Assembly: GCA_022264855.1 (NCBI GenBank)
Contig: JABYQU010000005.1
Location: 1-64,000, forward strand
Origin: Lenzites betulinus
Taxonomy: Eukaryota; Basidiomycota; Agaricomycetes; Polyporales; Polyporaceae
Direction: 5' to 3'
DNA length: 64,000 nt
Below, piece by piece: positions 1-12,473 of this stretch. Within the stretch, counting starts at the first letter, position 1; every line of letters starts with the position of its first letter. Below the pieces are notes generated by a model. That model did no database searches, was not told where the DNA came from, and was given only the letters and a program-made list of their open reading frames with translations. A program made the position numbers and the translations under genes.

Positions 1-144
1 CCCAACCCGTCGCTGCGTTATCCCCGCTCTCTCTTACGCCCCCACCTCCTTCGAGCCACAAGCACCCGAACACATTCGTATTACCATCTCCGCTCATACT
101 AAGTACTACCTTCGCTCGTACTACCACCTCCGCTGCTCTCGTAC

Positions 145-2497
145 ATGGCCTCGGACTCATCCGTAGTGGGCCAGTTCCCCCCGGAGCTGCTCGCCGTCAT
201 TTGCGCGCACGTCTACACATCTGGTCTACCGCCTCCGACGCCCTCTCTCGACCCTCTTGCCTCTCTCGCCTCTGCCGACCAGTCCGGCACTCCGACCGGG
301 TTACCGTCCTCCTTTCCCCTCGCTTACTGGCCCGAGTCAGTCGTCCGCAAGACCCTCGCTAACCTATGCCAAGTAAACAAGTCTTGGTACGAAGCCGCCA
401 AGCCATGGCTCTGGCGCAAGATTGAGATCCGACTCCCTCGGAGCTGGCTTTCCATCGTCGAAGAGATCGCGGGAGGGGACGACGAAGAAGAGGCCGCGCT
501 CATGGTCGACCAGACCCTCCGCAGCGCCGAGACGGCCGCCATGGCTGCCCGATTCCTCATTGGCGAGTCATCCGGCAGCGACGCCGCGCTCGAGCTCCAC
601 GACAAGGTTCTCGAACGGCTCTCGGGCCCGGACATCTCCATCCCGCCAGAACTCCTCACTCCCCCAGCGAGTCGAGAACCCAGTCCGCGGCGTCTGCGGA
701 CGAAGAGCAAGTCTCCGGCGCGGTGGAAGCTTATGCGCTCCATCAGCGTCGCCGTCCAGGACGTTATGGAGCGCACCCATCCCGGACTCTACGGTCAGTG
801 CATGCGCCGAAATGCACACGGAGCTCGCTGACGCTGTCATTTAGTGCCACCTCCACATGATCCACACCCCGGACGGTTCGTGCGCCATCTAGACTTCAAC
901 CACTTCCGGACCATCGGCATGCGGCGCCTGGTCGAGGAGGGCGTCAACAACCGCTTCGTTACCGGCGAAAGGCTGGTCGCCGTGCTTAAGGTACGTGCAG
1001 CCTATTGAATTTTTCGAGCGCGGAACTGACCGGAACCGCAGGAGCTGCCAAACCTTCTCGTCTTCGGCGCTACGGAGTACATGGACGGGGCCCTCACATT
1101 CCCCGTTTTGAAGGAGCTCCTCCTGCGCGGTTCCGCCTCGCGTGGCCGGGGCCGCCCGTCCAGAGGTCGCGACATCGTGATCCCGGACCCGAACGACCCC
1201 GAACAGGAAGACCTCGCCCGCAGGCGGGAGTGCAAGGACCTGGAGGCGATCGACCTCACCGGCTGCGTCAGCGGCGTGTTCGTCAGCTCGCTGGCCCAGT
1301 TTGTCAACACGTTCCTCATCGGCCATTCCGAGTCGGACTCGAGCGACAGCGATGACGAACGTGAACGCCGGCCGCGCCGCGGCAGGAACATGGTGCAGGA
1401 GGAGCCGCTCATATTCTCGGGCATGCGCCGGCTGGGCCTGCGCGGAGTCAAATCCCTCCAGCCACACATCCTCGAGCCGCTGGTGCTCGCTTTCCCGCAT
1501 CTGACGCACCTCGACCTGTCGTGCACTCGTATCACGCCCGAGGTGCTCGCCGCGCTAGCGAACTCGCCCACCGTGCGGCTGGAGTCGCTCGCGCTGGAGC
1601 GCTGCAACTGGCTCACGGGCGAGAGCATCGCCGCCTTCCTCATTGACGCCCCCTGCGCGGCCGACATCCGCGAGCTCTCGCTCTACGGCGACTACACGTT
1701 CCCCTCCCCGCTCACTGAAGAAGACCTCCACGAGATCGTCACCCGCGCACCCTGTTTCACGCGCGGGCAGCTCGTCTACCTCGACCTCTCGAGTGCGCCG
1801 GTGACCGCGGATCTCCTGCGCGAGGCATGCCCACCGCAACCGCGGTTGCGCTCACTGGGCCTGTCGCACGTGCGCGACCTCGCGCTCGGGGCTGTCGCGG
1901 ACTTCCTGCTCGCGAAGGCGCCTGCGGTCGAGGTCCTCACGCTAGTCACGGCGACACAGGAGCTTGCGGCCGTATCAATGCGGCAAGCAACGGTCGCGCT
2001 GCACGCACAACTCGTGCGCCCGCTGTGCACCCCGCCGTTTTCGTTCAGCCTCTCGGGGACGGCGAAGGCCGAGGACCCGCCGACGCGGTTGCGCGTGGTG
2101 GAACTTGCGCCGGCGCTGCTGACGAGTCTCGGTGCGGGCGCGGGGACGTGGCGGATCGTGCGGAGCAAGGGCGGGCGCGGGTGGTATGTGGACGCCGCGA
2201 GCGGGTGGACGGCGGAGGTGGACGCGGGCACGGGTGGCAGCGTGCTCAGGCGGGACCTCTCGCCGAACCACCCGTGGCGCGTCGAGGTCGAGGCGCTGGC
2301 GGACGCGAACGGGAACGTGAGCAGCGGCGTGGGCTGGCATGCGCGCAAGATGGAGGTGAGTTGCGCGTTTTTTTTTTTTTTTTACGTCGGATGGATATCG
2401 TTGCTGACGGACTTTTGCGTAGGTCCTGCATGGGGATGGGCTCCTTGGGCGCGAGGCGGGCTTGTACGGCGCTGTCGCGTTCGCGTACCAAGGGTAA
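145..2497 (+). CDS. F-box protein with leucine-rich repeats
   Basis: Four exons: 145-793, 845-990, 1042-2355 and 2423-2497, 2184 nt in frame, 727 residues. The N-terminus (GQFPPELLAVICAHV, then LANLCQVNKSWYEAAKPWLW) has the look of an F-box helix pair, which in the family binds Skp1. The third exon carries repeated leucine-rich segments such as LEAIDLTGCVSG and LTHLDLSCTRITPEVLAALA, typical of ribonuclease-inhibitor-like LRRs used for substrate recognition. The inferred role is substrate receptor of an SCF ubiquitin ligase; the target is not visible. A serine/arginine/proline-rich linker (residues about 170-195) and an acidic serine stretch (DSSDSDDE) look disordered. The last intron contains a run of about 17 T. 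The ATG at 145 is the first one, after a pyrimidine-rich leader. The family call is good; the F-box itself is divergent. Confidence 0.8.
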
Positions 2498-5400
2498 ACT
2501 TCCTATGCAACACTTCAGCGTAAATGACAATCGAACAACAAACACGCAAACCAAAACAGTCGGTGCACGCACCGTGTACATTATTCGCTCTGCGTATCTA
2601 TCGAACCATCTCAAGCACCTACCGTATCCCCCTACGCATCCTCACGTAATCGGTCTCGGTTTTCATCCTTCTTCCCCTCGGGCTGGAGGGCATCTTGGGT
2701 TTTCTGCTCAATTGTGAACTTTTAGTTGACGCGTCGTCGTTCTTGCATACTTGTAACACTATCATCGCTCCGCCACACATGTCGTCGTATCGGTGAAATA
2801 CATGGATCATACTACCGTTTTAATTTGCACAGTGAGAGAATATTAGAAATCGTGTATCCCTATCGATCGGGGCAGACGATGTAAAAGACAGTCCTCCATA
2901 CTCATCGGGCGATTTCCTTCGAAGTAAAAATGTACCGACTAAATCTTACACTACCGTGAAAACTGACCTCTCTGGCGTCCGTCCTTCGACTACTGCTGCC
3001 GAGGGAACCTTCGAGCACATTCGAGCTCGAGGAGGGTTCACGAACGTTGCTTTATAGGACGCCGAAAAGTTCCGACGGGGCAGTGATCATGAGCATCGGA
3101 ACTCACATAGAGCCTACTCAGTTCCTCCCCTCAACCAATACATCGGGGACGGACAGAACCTACAGTTGCACAGCTCGGGATCAGATGCCGAACGTACTAC
3201 TCAGACCCCATAAGTACAAGCAGGAGAACCAGCCAGGGCGCACTGTGTACTATAGCACAGCACTTTCGCATTGAATAGCGCAAGAACAATAAGTGCCCAG
3301 GCGGCCGCGCGGCGCAAGCGGTGTAGGCGCAAATATGTACGCTTCGACCCCAGGGCTTATCGTAGAGGGCTGTACATACATGGCTTTCACGAGCATCCGG
3401 CGGCCAGCCAAGGGCAGGCGGCTATCTCCCCCCGAGATCCTGTTATACGGGGCTTATCGCGCGTGGTTGCAGGTGTTACTTCGAATCTTGCGGAGGATCC
3501 CAGGGTCGTCGGCTAGTGAATGGGCACGAATATAGTCATCGGCCTCGACATCGCTCGGAGTGTGCACATCGACGATCCTGGAGGCTGTCTCTCCATTCTG
3601 GAATTTGGTTGTCTGATCTTGGTCTGATCTAAGTGGGCGGGAGCTCTCGGGGAGACACAGCCAAGCCCACACCGAGGTACGAGAAGCCGTCGCATGTCCT
3701 CGAGAACCGACACCGGGAACAGACGACGCGTGACGCGTCATCGTGTGTTCTGCGCTGCTCTGTGTTGATTGGGCCGCGGACGGTGTGAATTGATGCTGTG
3801 TGGCCGTGTGGAGGTAGTAGCATAGGATGCGAGTGTGCCACTGCCGATGGCATTACCCTCGGGCAAGGAGGGAAATTCGCCTAAGTTCACCGACGCGGTC
3901 GGGAGCACTGGGAGATACTGTGAGTCCGAGGGTGGCGTTGCAAGGTTCATAGTGGGATAGCGACTAACTTAACGACGGACTGCCTCCAGGGTAAGGGCAT
4001 GAGGACAATGCGCGCAGCTGTATGCGTCGAATGATACTGATGCATCACGTACTTGGGGCTACGCGGTGCGGTCCTTGGGCCCTAGGGAACTAAGCTTAGC
4101 GAGGGGCTCTCAATATCAAAGTGTGAAAAGCATCCGTGTGGAGTTTATCAATGTATCTCTCGGAGGTAGCCGAGCCAAACCCTCGTTAACGGCATTGTAT
4201 ACTCGGATCTGTATGATTGAGGGGATGCTGGCGAAGCTTCAAGCGATGTACCTGCTTTGCGACTGCGAGAGCAAGGGTATTGAACGGTGGGGTGTATCTC
4301 AGTGCGTTGGCCAGATATGAACGAAGCATGCTGCATAGCCAACTTCATCAACATCGGGATGCGCAAGGCATCTCGGGTGTCACTCACCAGAGCGAGATGC
4401 ATATCCACGTCGTTGACCCTTCAACTTCAAGCGCATCTCTTCATTTCCGTGCTGCGGATACTCCTACACTGCTCATGCATTGCGTCTGGAGTGATATCAT
4501 GCTGACGTTCGTTACGTCAGGAGACATATCCGAGCGCCAACCCGCGCCAGCCTGAAGCTCGAGCTATGCCCCCTGAAAACGAGTAACGGTGTGAACGTGA
4601 ACCTTGACGCTCCAACCTTGAGCCGAGCACTGCTTTAGTCCCTGCTGAGAACAGCACCATGCATTCTCCGTATCAATCTTGCGGCATAGTTTTGCATGAT
4701 AAGTCGACTTCTTTCTCTTCATGGGCGCTTCACGCCCAGCCTCATGGCCGCGTAACCAGATACCTGCGCATATAGACACATAGTCAGTACATACCCGAAA
4801 GCACTACGCGAGTACGAGAGTTCAATATCAGACGGCACGTACCCTAGCACGCATACCGCAAGCACTGCGGCGCTGCCCCTCGAGCGGGCTCGCACACTCC
4901 CGACCCCAGTGCGCTTCCAGTCTGTATCACGTCCCGGCACACACCCAACGTATGTGCAGTCATGACTGCATACCCTCAGCTCATGCCCGGAGACTGCGTC
5001 CGACACCAGTGCAATGTGCGGAGGAGGTCCGCCTGGCGTGAACGACAGCAGCATGCAGAGTGTCGCGCTCAGGATCGCCGCCGGGGCACTGTAGTGACTG
5101 CGCGGTACGACGCACGATCGGACCGCCCGTCCGCGCCCATCCATAGGTAACTTACTGGCCGCCGAGGGGATCCGCGTACCGTCCGTGCTTCGTCATGGAG
5201 GAGACACGACGGGACACGGCGTAGGCGCGTTGTGGCTAATGCGCGTCGCAGTCGAACTTGTCTGGGCCCACGCCCACCGCCTTGAGCCCGTACGCGTGAC
5301 GGCGTTGGTTGGCGCTGCGATAGACTGCGTCGGCGGACGTGCGGACGTGCGGGCGGTACTGGTGAGACCGGGCCCGGGTACGTGCTCGCCGTGGGGAGTC

Positions 5401-8400
5401 TGGAAGAGGACGCAGTGAGTGTTTTACGCCATTAACCCTGAAAACGCGTCTCGTACCAGCCTGGGTCACGATGATCAAGTACGATATCGGGATTCGACCC
5501 TCGCTTGCAGTCGCTTGAACATGACGCACCTTCCAGTCCATATCGGCACACTAGTAAGTACTCACCACGTCAAATCGTGCTCTTCCAGCACGCAGATATC
5601 GTCGAGGCGACAGCCCATGCCATCACAAAAACGGCGCCGATGTTACGAGAGGCCCAATAATTCGCACTCTTGTAATCCGCTGTAATCCTTTAGAATTAAG
5701 TTAAAAGCTCACCAATTATTACCTAAGCTTATGATCGACTACATCAGAGTGAGATCATTGCGAGCGTTGTAACACTCTTGTAAAGAGTTGTAAGCACGCC
5801 ACAACCACCTTCCAGCCCCTGCACAATCCCGCGGTGCCCTCACAAGTTCTTCCAAGTAGTGCGCTCGATTCTATCCTCTAGCTTGACGGCCTTGTCTGGT
5901 CCTGTATAGTACCTCGTCGGAGTGTGAAAGCTGGTGCGTTTATCTTCGGACTCCCTGAGCTCGTAGTCGCAACGTTCATGCTTGAATTCCCCCCGCCGTG
6001 ACCCTTTCTGTCTTGTTTCCCTGGGTGGCTCTCTTCATCTGGGGCTGTGACTTGTCTCGATGGCTTTCTTTCTCCGGGGCTGCGGCTTCTCTCGATGGCT
6101 CTCTTCGGCTGGGTCCGTGGCTTGTCTCGATGTCTCTCTTCGGCTGGGTCTGTGTCTTGGCTCGGGCTTCGCACTCGACACTTCTCAGCTCTGGACGTCG
6201 GGCCTTTCGACACACCCCTCCCTTATTCTATCTCGAGCTCGCCGTCTTTGCTGTTGAAATGTGTTCGCTCTCGTATGCTGATGCCTCTGTGTTTTCTTAC
6301 TCGGGTCAAGGGCGCTCGCTGGCTGTCGAAACTGCGCCTAGGCTGACCGTCTCGGATTCTCGGTAGTCTGGTGGCGGCTACTGAACATTACAGGCCGACC
6401 TGATCTGTCACCCCGTATTGAGGCTCCAAGGAACAAACGTGTAGTAGCTCTCCATGTACGCTAGCTAGTTGAATATACATACACATGCATTTTTGCACAA
6501 TTTTACGGCGAGCTCAAACCACAAGAAAACGCATATGATAGGGGCGCTGTCCCCGAACAGTGGCATTATCATGATTCCGAATCTTGGAATACCTACGCCC
6601 GTTGCATCGCACCGGCATTATCATGCAGCTTCCAACTCCCTTACATGAGTCTTGCAAGGGTTTCGATCCCCATATAGTGGGATTATGACGGATAACGAAG
6701 TTGCAAGGATTACGCTGCTTGTAGTCACATTTTGTAGATCTTACAACCGATTATAATGCAATATCAAGCTCGGGAAAAAAATGTGATGGCATTGCATGAG
6801 AGCCGCTGCACCGCCCCGCGCTAAATACTGCGTTCTTGACGCGCCAGGCGCCTGCGCAGCGCGGGGTCAATGTGAACTACGCGACTAAGCCCGCCTTGGA
6901 CGTTCTCGCCGGAACGTTCCCTCGTATAGCCTGCCGCGCTGCGGCGCGCTGCGGTCCTTGTCAATGCATGTCGTCCGTCGGCCCGCACGCCGGCGCACAA
7001 AGGAACGCCGACGGGCGCTTAGGCGGACAATGTGCACTGTGTCGTGCCTCGTACCTCATGCAGGCATTGCTTTCCTGTGTTGCGCCTGGCGTATAGTGGC
7101 AGCTCGTGCGTTCTGCTTGTCTTGTCGGGTGAGGGGGGCGTGGGAGGCCGCGTGGGCGGGACGGGTGTAGGATGGCCGCGGTGCGTACGTCTTTTGGAGG
7201 CAGTATGGGAGCGGTTTCGAGGGGCGTCGAGGTTCTTCGCCGCGTGTGCTGGGGTGTGTTGGGGGCCTCTGTGGGAGCTATGAGGCGGCGAGGCTCATTG
7301 TTGGGAGGTATATGGTGTATCCGTTGCACAGTGGTTCGTGTGGGGTGTGGGGATGCGAAACGGCTGCGCTTGCCTCGTCGAAGACGGCATTGACACCTGT
7401 GATATCGATTAGCCAGCCTTCAATGTGCGTTGCGGTACTGCTTGAGTACGGAGTAGGGGTGATAGATGGGAGTGCTGTAGCAGCACGACTTGAGCCCGTA
7501 AACTTGCGCCGGCTCCGTCTCCCCCCAGGAGTCATTGCAAGTGCGACCGAAGGGACCGACAATGACCCATGTCCGAGTATTCACCCCCGCATAAGGAAAC
7601 TCTCGTACCAGCCTCTCGGAGATATGAGTCACTCTCCGGCAGCCTCGCCCTGGGCCTATCTCAAAGCCCGTCTTCGCTCGAAGCTGTCGGCGTGTTGAGA
7701 AGAGGTGCGCGCCGTGGCGTAACCCTAGTACGCCTGCGACGACGTGACCCTCGACAAAGCAACGGCGAACCTCATTGTCGGGCTCGTGAGCAGCCATGTT
7801 CGTCATCTCCTGCCGCAGTCAGCCTCTTGGGGAAATTAGGATCTTCAATGGGAGAATTCCTGAGAGGCGTGGAAAGTGAGCTGCGGCCACATGCGATGCA
7901 TCCGCGCGAAGAGACGCACCCTTTGACTCCTCGACCACGCCGCGGAGCCGTTCATCAGATGAGTACGCCAGTTGGCGCAGTTAACTACCCCTGGGCGGAG
8001 TGAAATGCAGCTGTGTGGTTGTGGTGAGGCGTCGCGGGACTAAATATCGGACCGTACTCCTTGGGGCTAACTTAGAATATCACGGTGGCGTACGTAACGA
8101 GTTCCGTCTGCCTGGAGGCCTGCCGACATGGCCTATGAATCGTGGTGCGCCCCTGGATGGGCACGGTAAGCATGTGCTCTTGAGTGTAAAGCAGCATGGA
8201 TGCAATTCTTACCGAATATGTGGGGTAGCGCACAAACTCCTCGTGGCGGCGGCAGGGGCAACAAGACGATTGAGGCCTCTCGTAACTGATGACCCACAAT
8301 CGATTAAAATCCTGTGCTGTCGGCCAGAACGCTCCCTTCTTGTGAGTTCCCGCACAGAGTGTGGGATGATCATCGTAGTTTCCCAATAAGGACCAGCGCA

Positions 8401-9723
8401 CCAGAAAACCTTCTAGTGCGGCGGTAGATCGCTGCAAATTGAAGGTCGTTATAATCGGAGGCAGTGGCATACTCACTCAGACGACTCTGCGACCTCGGAA
8501 AAGAGAAGTATCAGGCGGCCGCAGCAGCACCCGGGCGCATGGCAGTGCGCTGCGTGCATTTTCGACAGCAGGTTTTACGGCGTGGGCGCAGGCTAATGCC
8601 TGGAGCGGTGCGGCATACTGCGTTCCCGACGGCCGGCGCGGTGCGTGTTTTTAGACGGGACTAAGCTGTGGTAGAGCTGCGGCGCTGGGGTGAGCCGGAA
8701 GGCGAGCCTGGAGGGCTCGGGACGTAGCGCTTGGCCGCAGTACGAATATAAGCTTGGCGTTGTAGCTTATCCCGAGCTGAAGGGCGGGTAAACGTGGGGT
8801 GCGCGATGATTAGCCAAATCTAAGGTTGGAATTCAACAGGCCCATGCCCGTAGCCCGTGTTACGGGTCACTGCGGTTCACGGGTATGTGCAAGATAATTA
8901 GCGACGCCATTGCGATGCCTGCCACCTGGATCGGCGATACGGTGCTGCTGGCACGGATCTCGTGGGCCTTTCAGGGTGTCTTCCGCATTACCGTGTTTGT
9001 CGAGACCCTGAAGATAGCAGAAGATAATCGCATGCAAAGGGTGCACATCAGGTTCTGCCTTAGCGTTGTTGGGTTTTTGATGGTGTGCGAACGATGGCAG
9101 AGAACGGGACATTTTGGCAGGTTGAAGCCAAGGTCAGAATGTTGACAATAATATGAAGGCCTGTCTCACGTATGTCGCACTTTGGACAGGACCGCGGACA
9201 GTGCGGATTCGCAGGTCTAAGCAACCGAGGTCGAGTTGCCGGCTGTTGGGCTATTAGTGTTCGACTTGCGAAAGGAAACACAAGACAATTACTGCGGTAG
9301 GTAATTGAATAGCGTGAGATATGAGTGCAGGGTCCAACCCCAATATTGTTCATGCGCATGAATGACGAGTGGCTCGCGGCTGGAATGGGTTTCTGCACGG
9401 AGGCGGCGACGAGGCGTGCTCCTCAATACGCACGCGCCAAGGGATGACGACGGGCGGTATTCTCACGGTACGAGAGTCCCCGGGGTCCGGGCCGAGCGTG
9501 TAACAACGCGGGTGGAGCGCCGAGCGGAAACGGTTGGATGGATAAAGGCAGGTATTGATCCACCGCCTCCTCGTACTGTCCCCATCCTGCTCCTTCTCCC
9601 TCTCCCTCTATCCTCCGACCTGCGAATCCCGGTCCACGCTTTCTCGCGCTTACACGCTGCACAGGATTTCTACCGCCCGAGTACAGCTGCCCTCGGATAC
9701 CTTCTTCTGCCGCCCAGTCAAGC
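2498..9723. other. 7.2 kb intergenic stretch with no recognisable gene
   Basis: I read both strands and saw only short open frames without family motifs, without splice-linked continuity and with many stops. AT-rich patches lie at about 5680-5800 and 6470-6790. A 35-bp tandem repeat sits at 6026-6165 and the 12-mer GGCATTATCATG occurs twice near 6562 and 6613. No reverse transcriptase, integrase, transposase motif or long terminal repeat was recognised. It is by far the longest gene-free stretch here and may hold decayed mobile elements or non-coding transcripts. The last part (about 9550-9720) is pyrimidine-rich and probably forms the promoter and leader of the exchanger gene. Confidence 0.5.
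6026..6165. repeat. Imperfect 35-bp tandem repeat, four copies
   Basis: Four adjacent 35-nt units start at 6026, 6061, 6096 and 6131. The first three begin TGGCT, the last TGTCT; the first three end TCTCGA and the last ends GCTCGG. Each has a CTGGG or CCGGGG core. Units 3 and 4 are closest. Because 35 is not a multiple of 3, the repeat leaves several frames open at once, which explains overlapping arginine/proline/glutamate-rich open frames on both strands. It lies in the gene-free region and looks like a minisatellite, not coding sequence. Confidence 0.85.
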
Positions 9724-12473
9724 ATGCCCCTTGAACATGAAGCTCCCGATGCGACCCAGTCCACGGCGGTGCAACGTCACCCGACATTCAACCTGCCGGG
9801 CGGTGGTCCAGCGCAGCGTCGTTCGACTACAAATACGAACGAAGTTACCCGTGCCTCCTCACGCACCTCACGCCTCTCCGGTCCCGGCTCCCTTTTACGA
9901 ACACTCACCATGCCCGAGAAGCCAGTAGGAACTGCTCCCCCCATCCTCCAGCAGATCAAGGCCGTGATTACTACGTCATGTCAGTCCACATCACCAACCT
10001 CTCTGTACACTGCGGAGCTCATACCACACCACAGGGCTCAATGTCCTACTCGCTTGTATCCCGGTCTCGGTGTGTGGCGTCCTGTCTGTGGCTAAACGCG
10101 TTCTCATCCACCTTCTTCCGCAGTGGGCCCTACATTTCGCACTCCCTGAGAGTAATCAAAACGATACCCTAATTTTTGTTTGTGCGTTCGCGTCCTCACA
10201 TTTTTGTACTCCCGAGGCCTAACATTGCCCAGTTTCCTTCCTCTCCATTATACCCCTGGCGAAGGTATGCTCACCATATTGATACACGGCGTACGCTAAT
10301 ACCGCCATAGCTGCTCGCCTTTGCTACTGATGAGCTGTCAATGCGAGTGGGCCAAACACTTGCTGGCTTGCTCAACGCGACACTGGTAAAATACACCCGC
10401 TATCACTACACGCATTCGTACTGACACACATTTGTAGGGCAATGCGTACGTGTTTGCCTACTCATTCTTGTCTCTGTGCTCACATTTCATGCCACCAGCG
10501 TTGAGTTGATCGTCGCAGTACGTTTTTGATGCACTTTTGAAGTTGCGCCAAGATATTGATGCGACGCGTGCGCTAGATCATCGCTCTGGTGCAATGCGAA
10601 CTTCAGATCGTTCAATCGTCATGTACGCCCATTTGTCCACACGGTGCCGCCCGGATATGCGGACATCAGTCGTATTGTGGTCGTACTGACGCCCATTTCA
10701 TTAAGTGATCGGGTCCGTCCTGAGTAACCTCCGTAAGCGCGCATTTCTAGTCCCTGCTGCATCGTGGCTCACCGGGGATCAGTGCTTGTATTGGGGATGT
10801 GTTTCTTCGCCGGTGGAACGCGGTTTTCAGAGCAGGGTTTCGGCATCAGTGCGTACCTGTTCCCGTTGCTGCGCTCAGATGGCTATATTCAGCGAACTCA
10901 CATGCCTTGCTTTCCCCCGTTGCCGTGTGCGCTGTGTATGTCAGGTGTAACGCAGTTGAATTCCTCGCTACTGCTCCTGTCCGTGATTGCGGTGCTTATC
11001 CCAGCGGCGTTCCATTTCACCGCGGGTGAGCAGATTGAAGACCCACAGGAGGCAGTGGACATTCTTGCTGTCAGCCACGGGGTATGTCCAACCTATCGCC
11101 GGGTTATCCCTTACGTGTCTCCGGATGCTGACCACCTGTTCGGTTAGACCGCAATCATCCTTCTGTTCAGTGCGTTGCATATGCTTCTATCCGTATAATG
11201 ACACTAGCTGACATCTGGCTTCGCTGTGCAGTTTATGGCTCATACCTGGTGTTCCAACTCTTCTCACATAAGACCCTCTACGACGAACGCCATCCGGACG
11301 TGTTCAGGTCGACACAATATGAGGGCCGTGAGAAGAAGAAAGCTGCGGTAGCCAATGGCGAGACTGCCTCCCAGAACACTGAGGGCAACGGCAGCTCAAT
11401 ACCTTTGACGAGCGTTACGGGCGATCGGATGCAGACTTCGCCGACTGGGAGTGTCTCGCACGAACAGGACATCGAAGCCGCTACACCCACAATGGCTGAG
11501 GTAGTAGAGGAGGAGGAGGTGGAGACGCCCCAAATGAGCGTCCCAATGACGGTCGGGCTGCTCGCTGTGGTCACGGTGGTGAGTCAGCGCGCTGCGCTCT
11601 ACTTTGCGATGCTGTCCTCCGGCCGGATGTTTGACCAATGCCGTGTCTCTAGCTTGTCGCAGTGACAGCAGAGTTCCTCGTCGACTCGATAAACGGGCTC
11701 GTCGCGACAGGACACATCAACCGCGAGTTCATCGGCCTCATCCTCCTGCCGATTGTCGGCAACGCCGCAGGTGCGTCCACCGCCGCCGTCGGCGAGCACG
11801 GCGTGGCTCTGCTCTATGACAGCGCGCTGACGCCGTTCTCTCACCCCAACGCCAGAACACGTCACGGCTGTCACGGTCTCAGTGAAAGACAAGCTCACGC
11901 TCAGTCTTGGCGTCGCCGTCGGGTCCAGTATCGTACGTCGCGCCCCCTGGCACCGCGATAGCTGTGGAGATGCTGATGCGCCGTGCCTGTCCCTTGCAGC
12001 AAATCGCGCTCTTCGTCATTCCGTTCATCGTCACCCTCGCGTGGATAATGGGCAAGCCCCTCAGCCTGCTCTTCGACCCGTTCGAGTCCATCGTGCTCTT
12101 CTTCTCCGGTGAGTTTTTGCCTTCTCCCGCTACGGGCACGGGCGCCGCGCGCGTGTTTGCCTGCAGCCTCGATGATGACGATGATGCTGACCACCCCGTG
12201 CCACCTCCAGTGCTCGTGGTCAATTACGTCGTGCAGGACGGAAAGAGGTGCGTGGTATTCGCTACTCGATCGCCGCGGAGCGTCCCTGACATGCGGCGTC
12301 CGTTCTTTAGCAACTGGCTCGAGGGCATGGTCCTCATGTGCCTCTACCTCATCCTCGCGGTCGTGTTCTGGTACTACCCAGGTGCGTGTAGCCCCGCAGG
12401 CGTCTCACCTCACGCTTAACTGAACTTTGCCTGCGCAGGCGTCACCGAGCTCGGCCGGTCGCTCATGTGCTAA
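9724..12473 (+). CDS. VCX1: Vacuolar Ca2+/H+ exchanger (CAX/Vcx1 family)
   Basis: Nineteen exons (9724-9979, 10035-10069, 10124-10181, 10233-10264, 10311-10385, 10438-10445, 10499-10517, 10577-10622, 10706-10732, 10783-10848, 10945-11081, 11148-11169, 11232-11578, 11653-11770, 11856-11932, 12000-12108, 12211-12247, 12311-12381, 12439-12473) total 1575 nt in frame, 524 residues. The product reads as a multi-span cation/proton antiporter. The two CAX repeat signatures are visible: GLLNATLGNAVELIVA in the first half and GLILLPIVGNAAEHVTAV in the second. They are joined by an acidic loop (EVVEEEEVE), as in the family. Such proteins load cytosolic Ca2+ into the vacuole using the proton gradient. 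Exon 6 is only 8 nt. The N-terminus is hydrophilic, serine/threonine-rich and follows a pyrimidine-rich leader; an in-frame ATG about 60 codons downstream (at 9910) is an alternative start. Confidence 0.93.

Noticed and set aside
324..776. A 150-codon minus-strand open frame
   Set aside because: Arginine/serine-rich mirror of the F-box coding exon; explained by GC-rich codon use on the opposite strand.
4719..5144. A 141-codon minus-strand frame with hydrophobic stretches
   Set aside because: No motif or plausible neighbouring exons. It resembled a degenerate membrane protein but I could not support it.
5440..5530. GTCGAATCCC on the minus strand, like a tRNA T-arm
   Set aside because: No matching acceptor, D or anticodon stems could be found around it.
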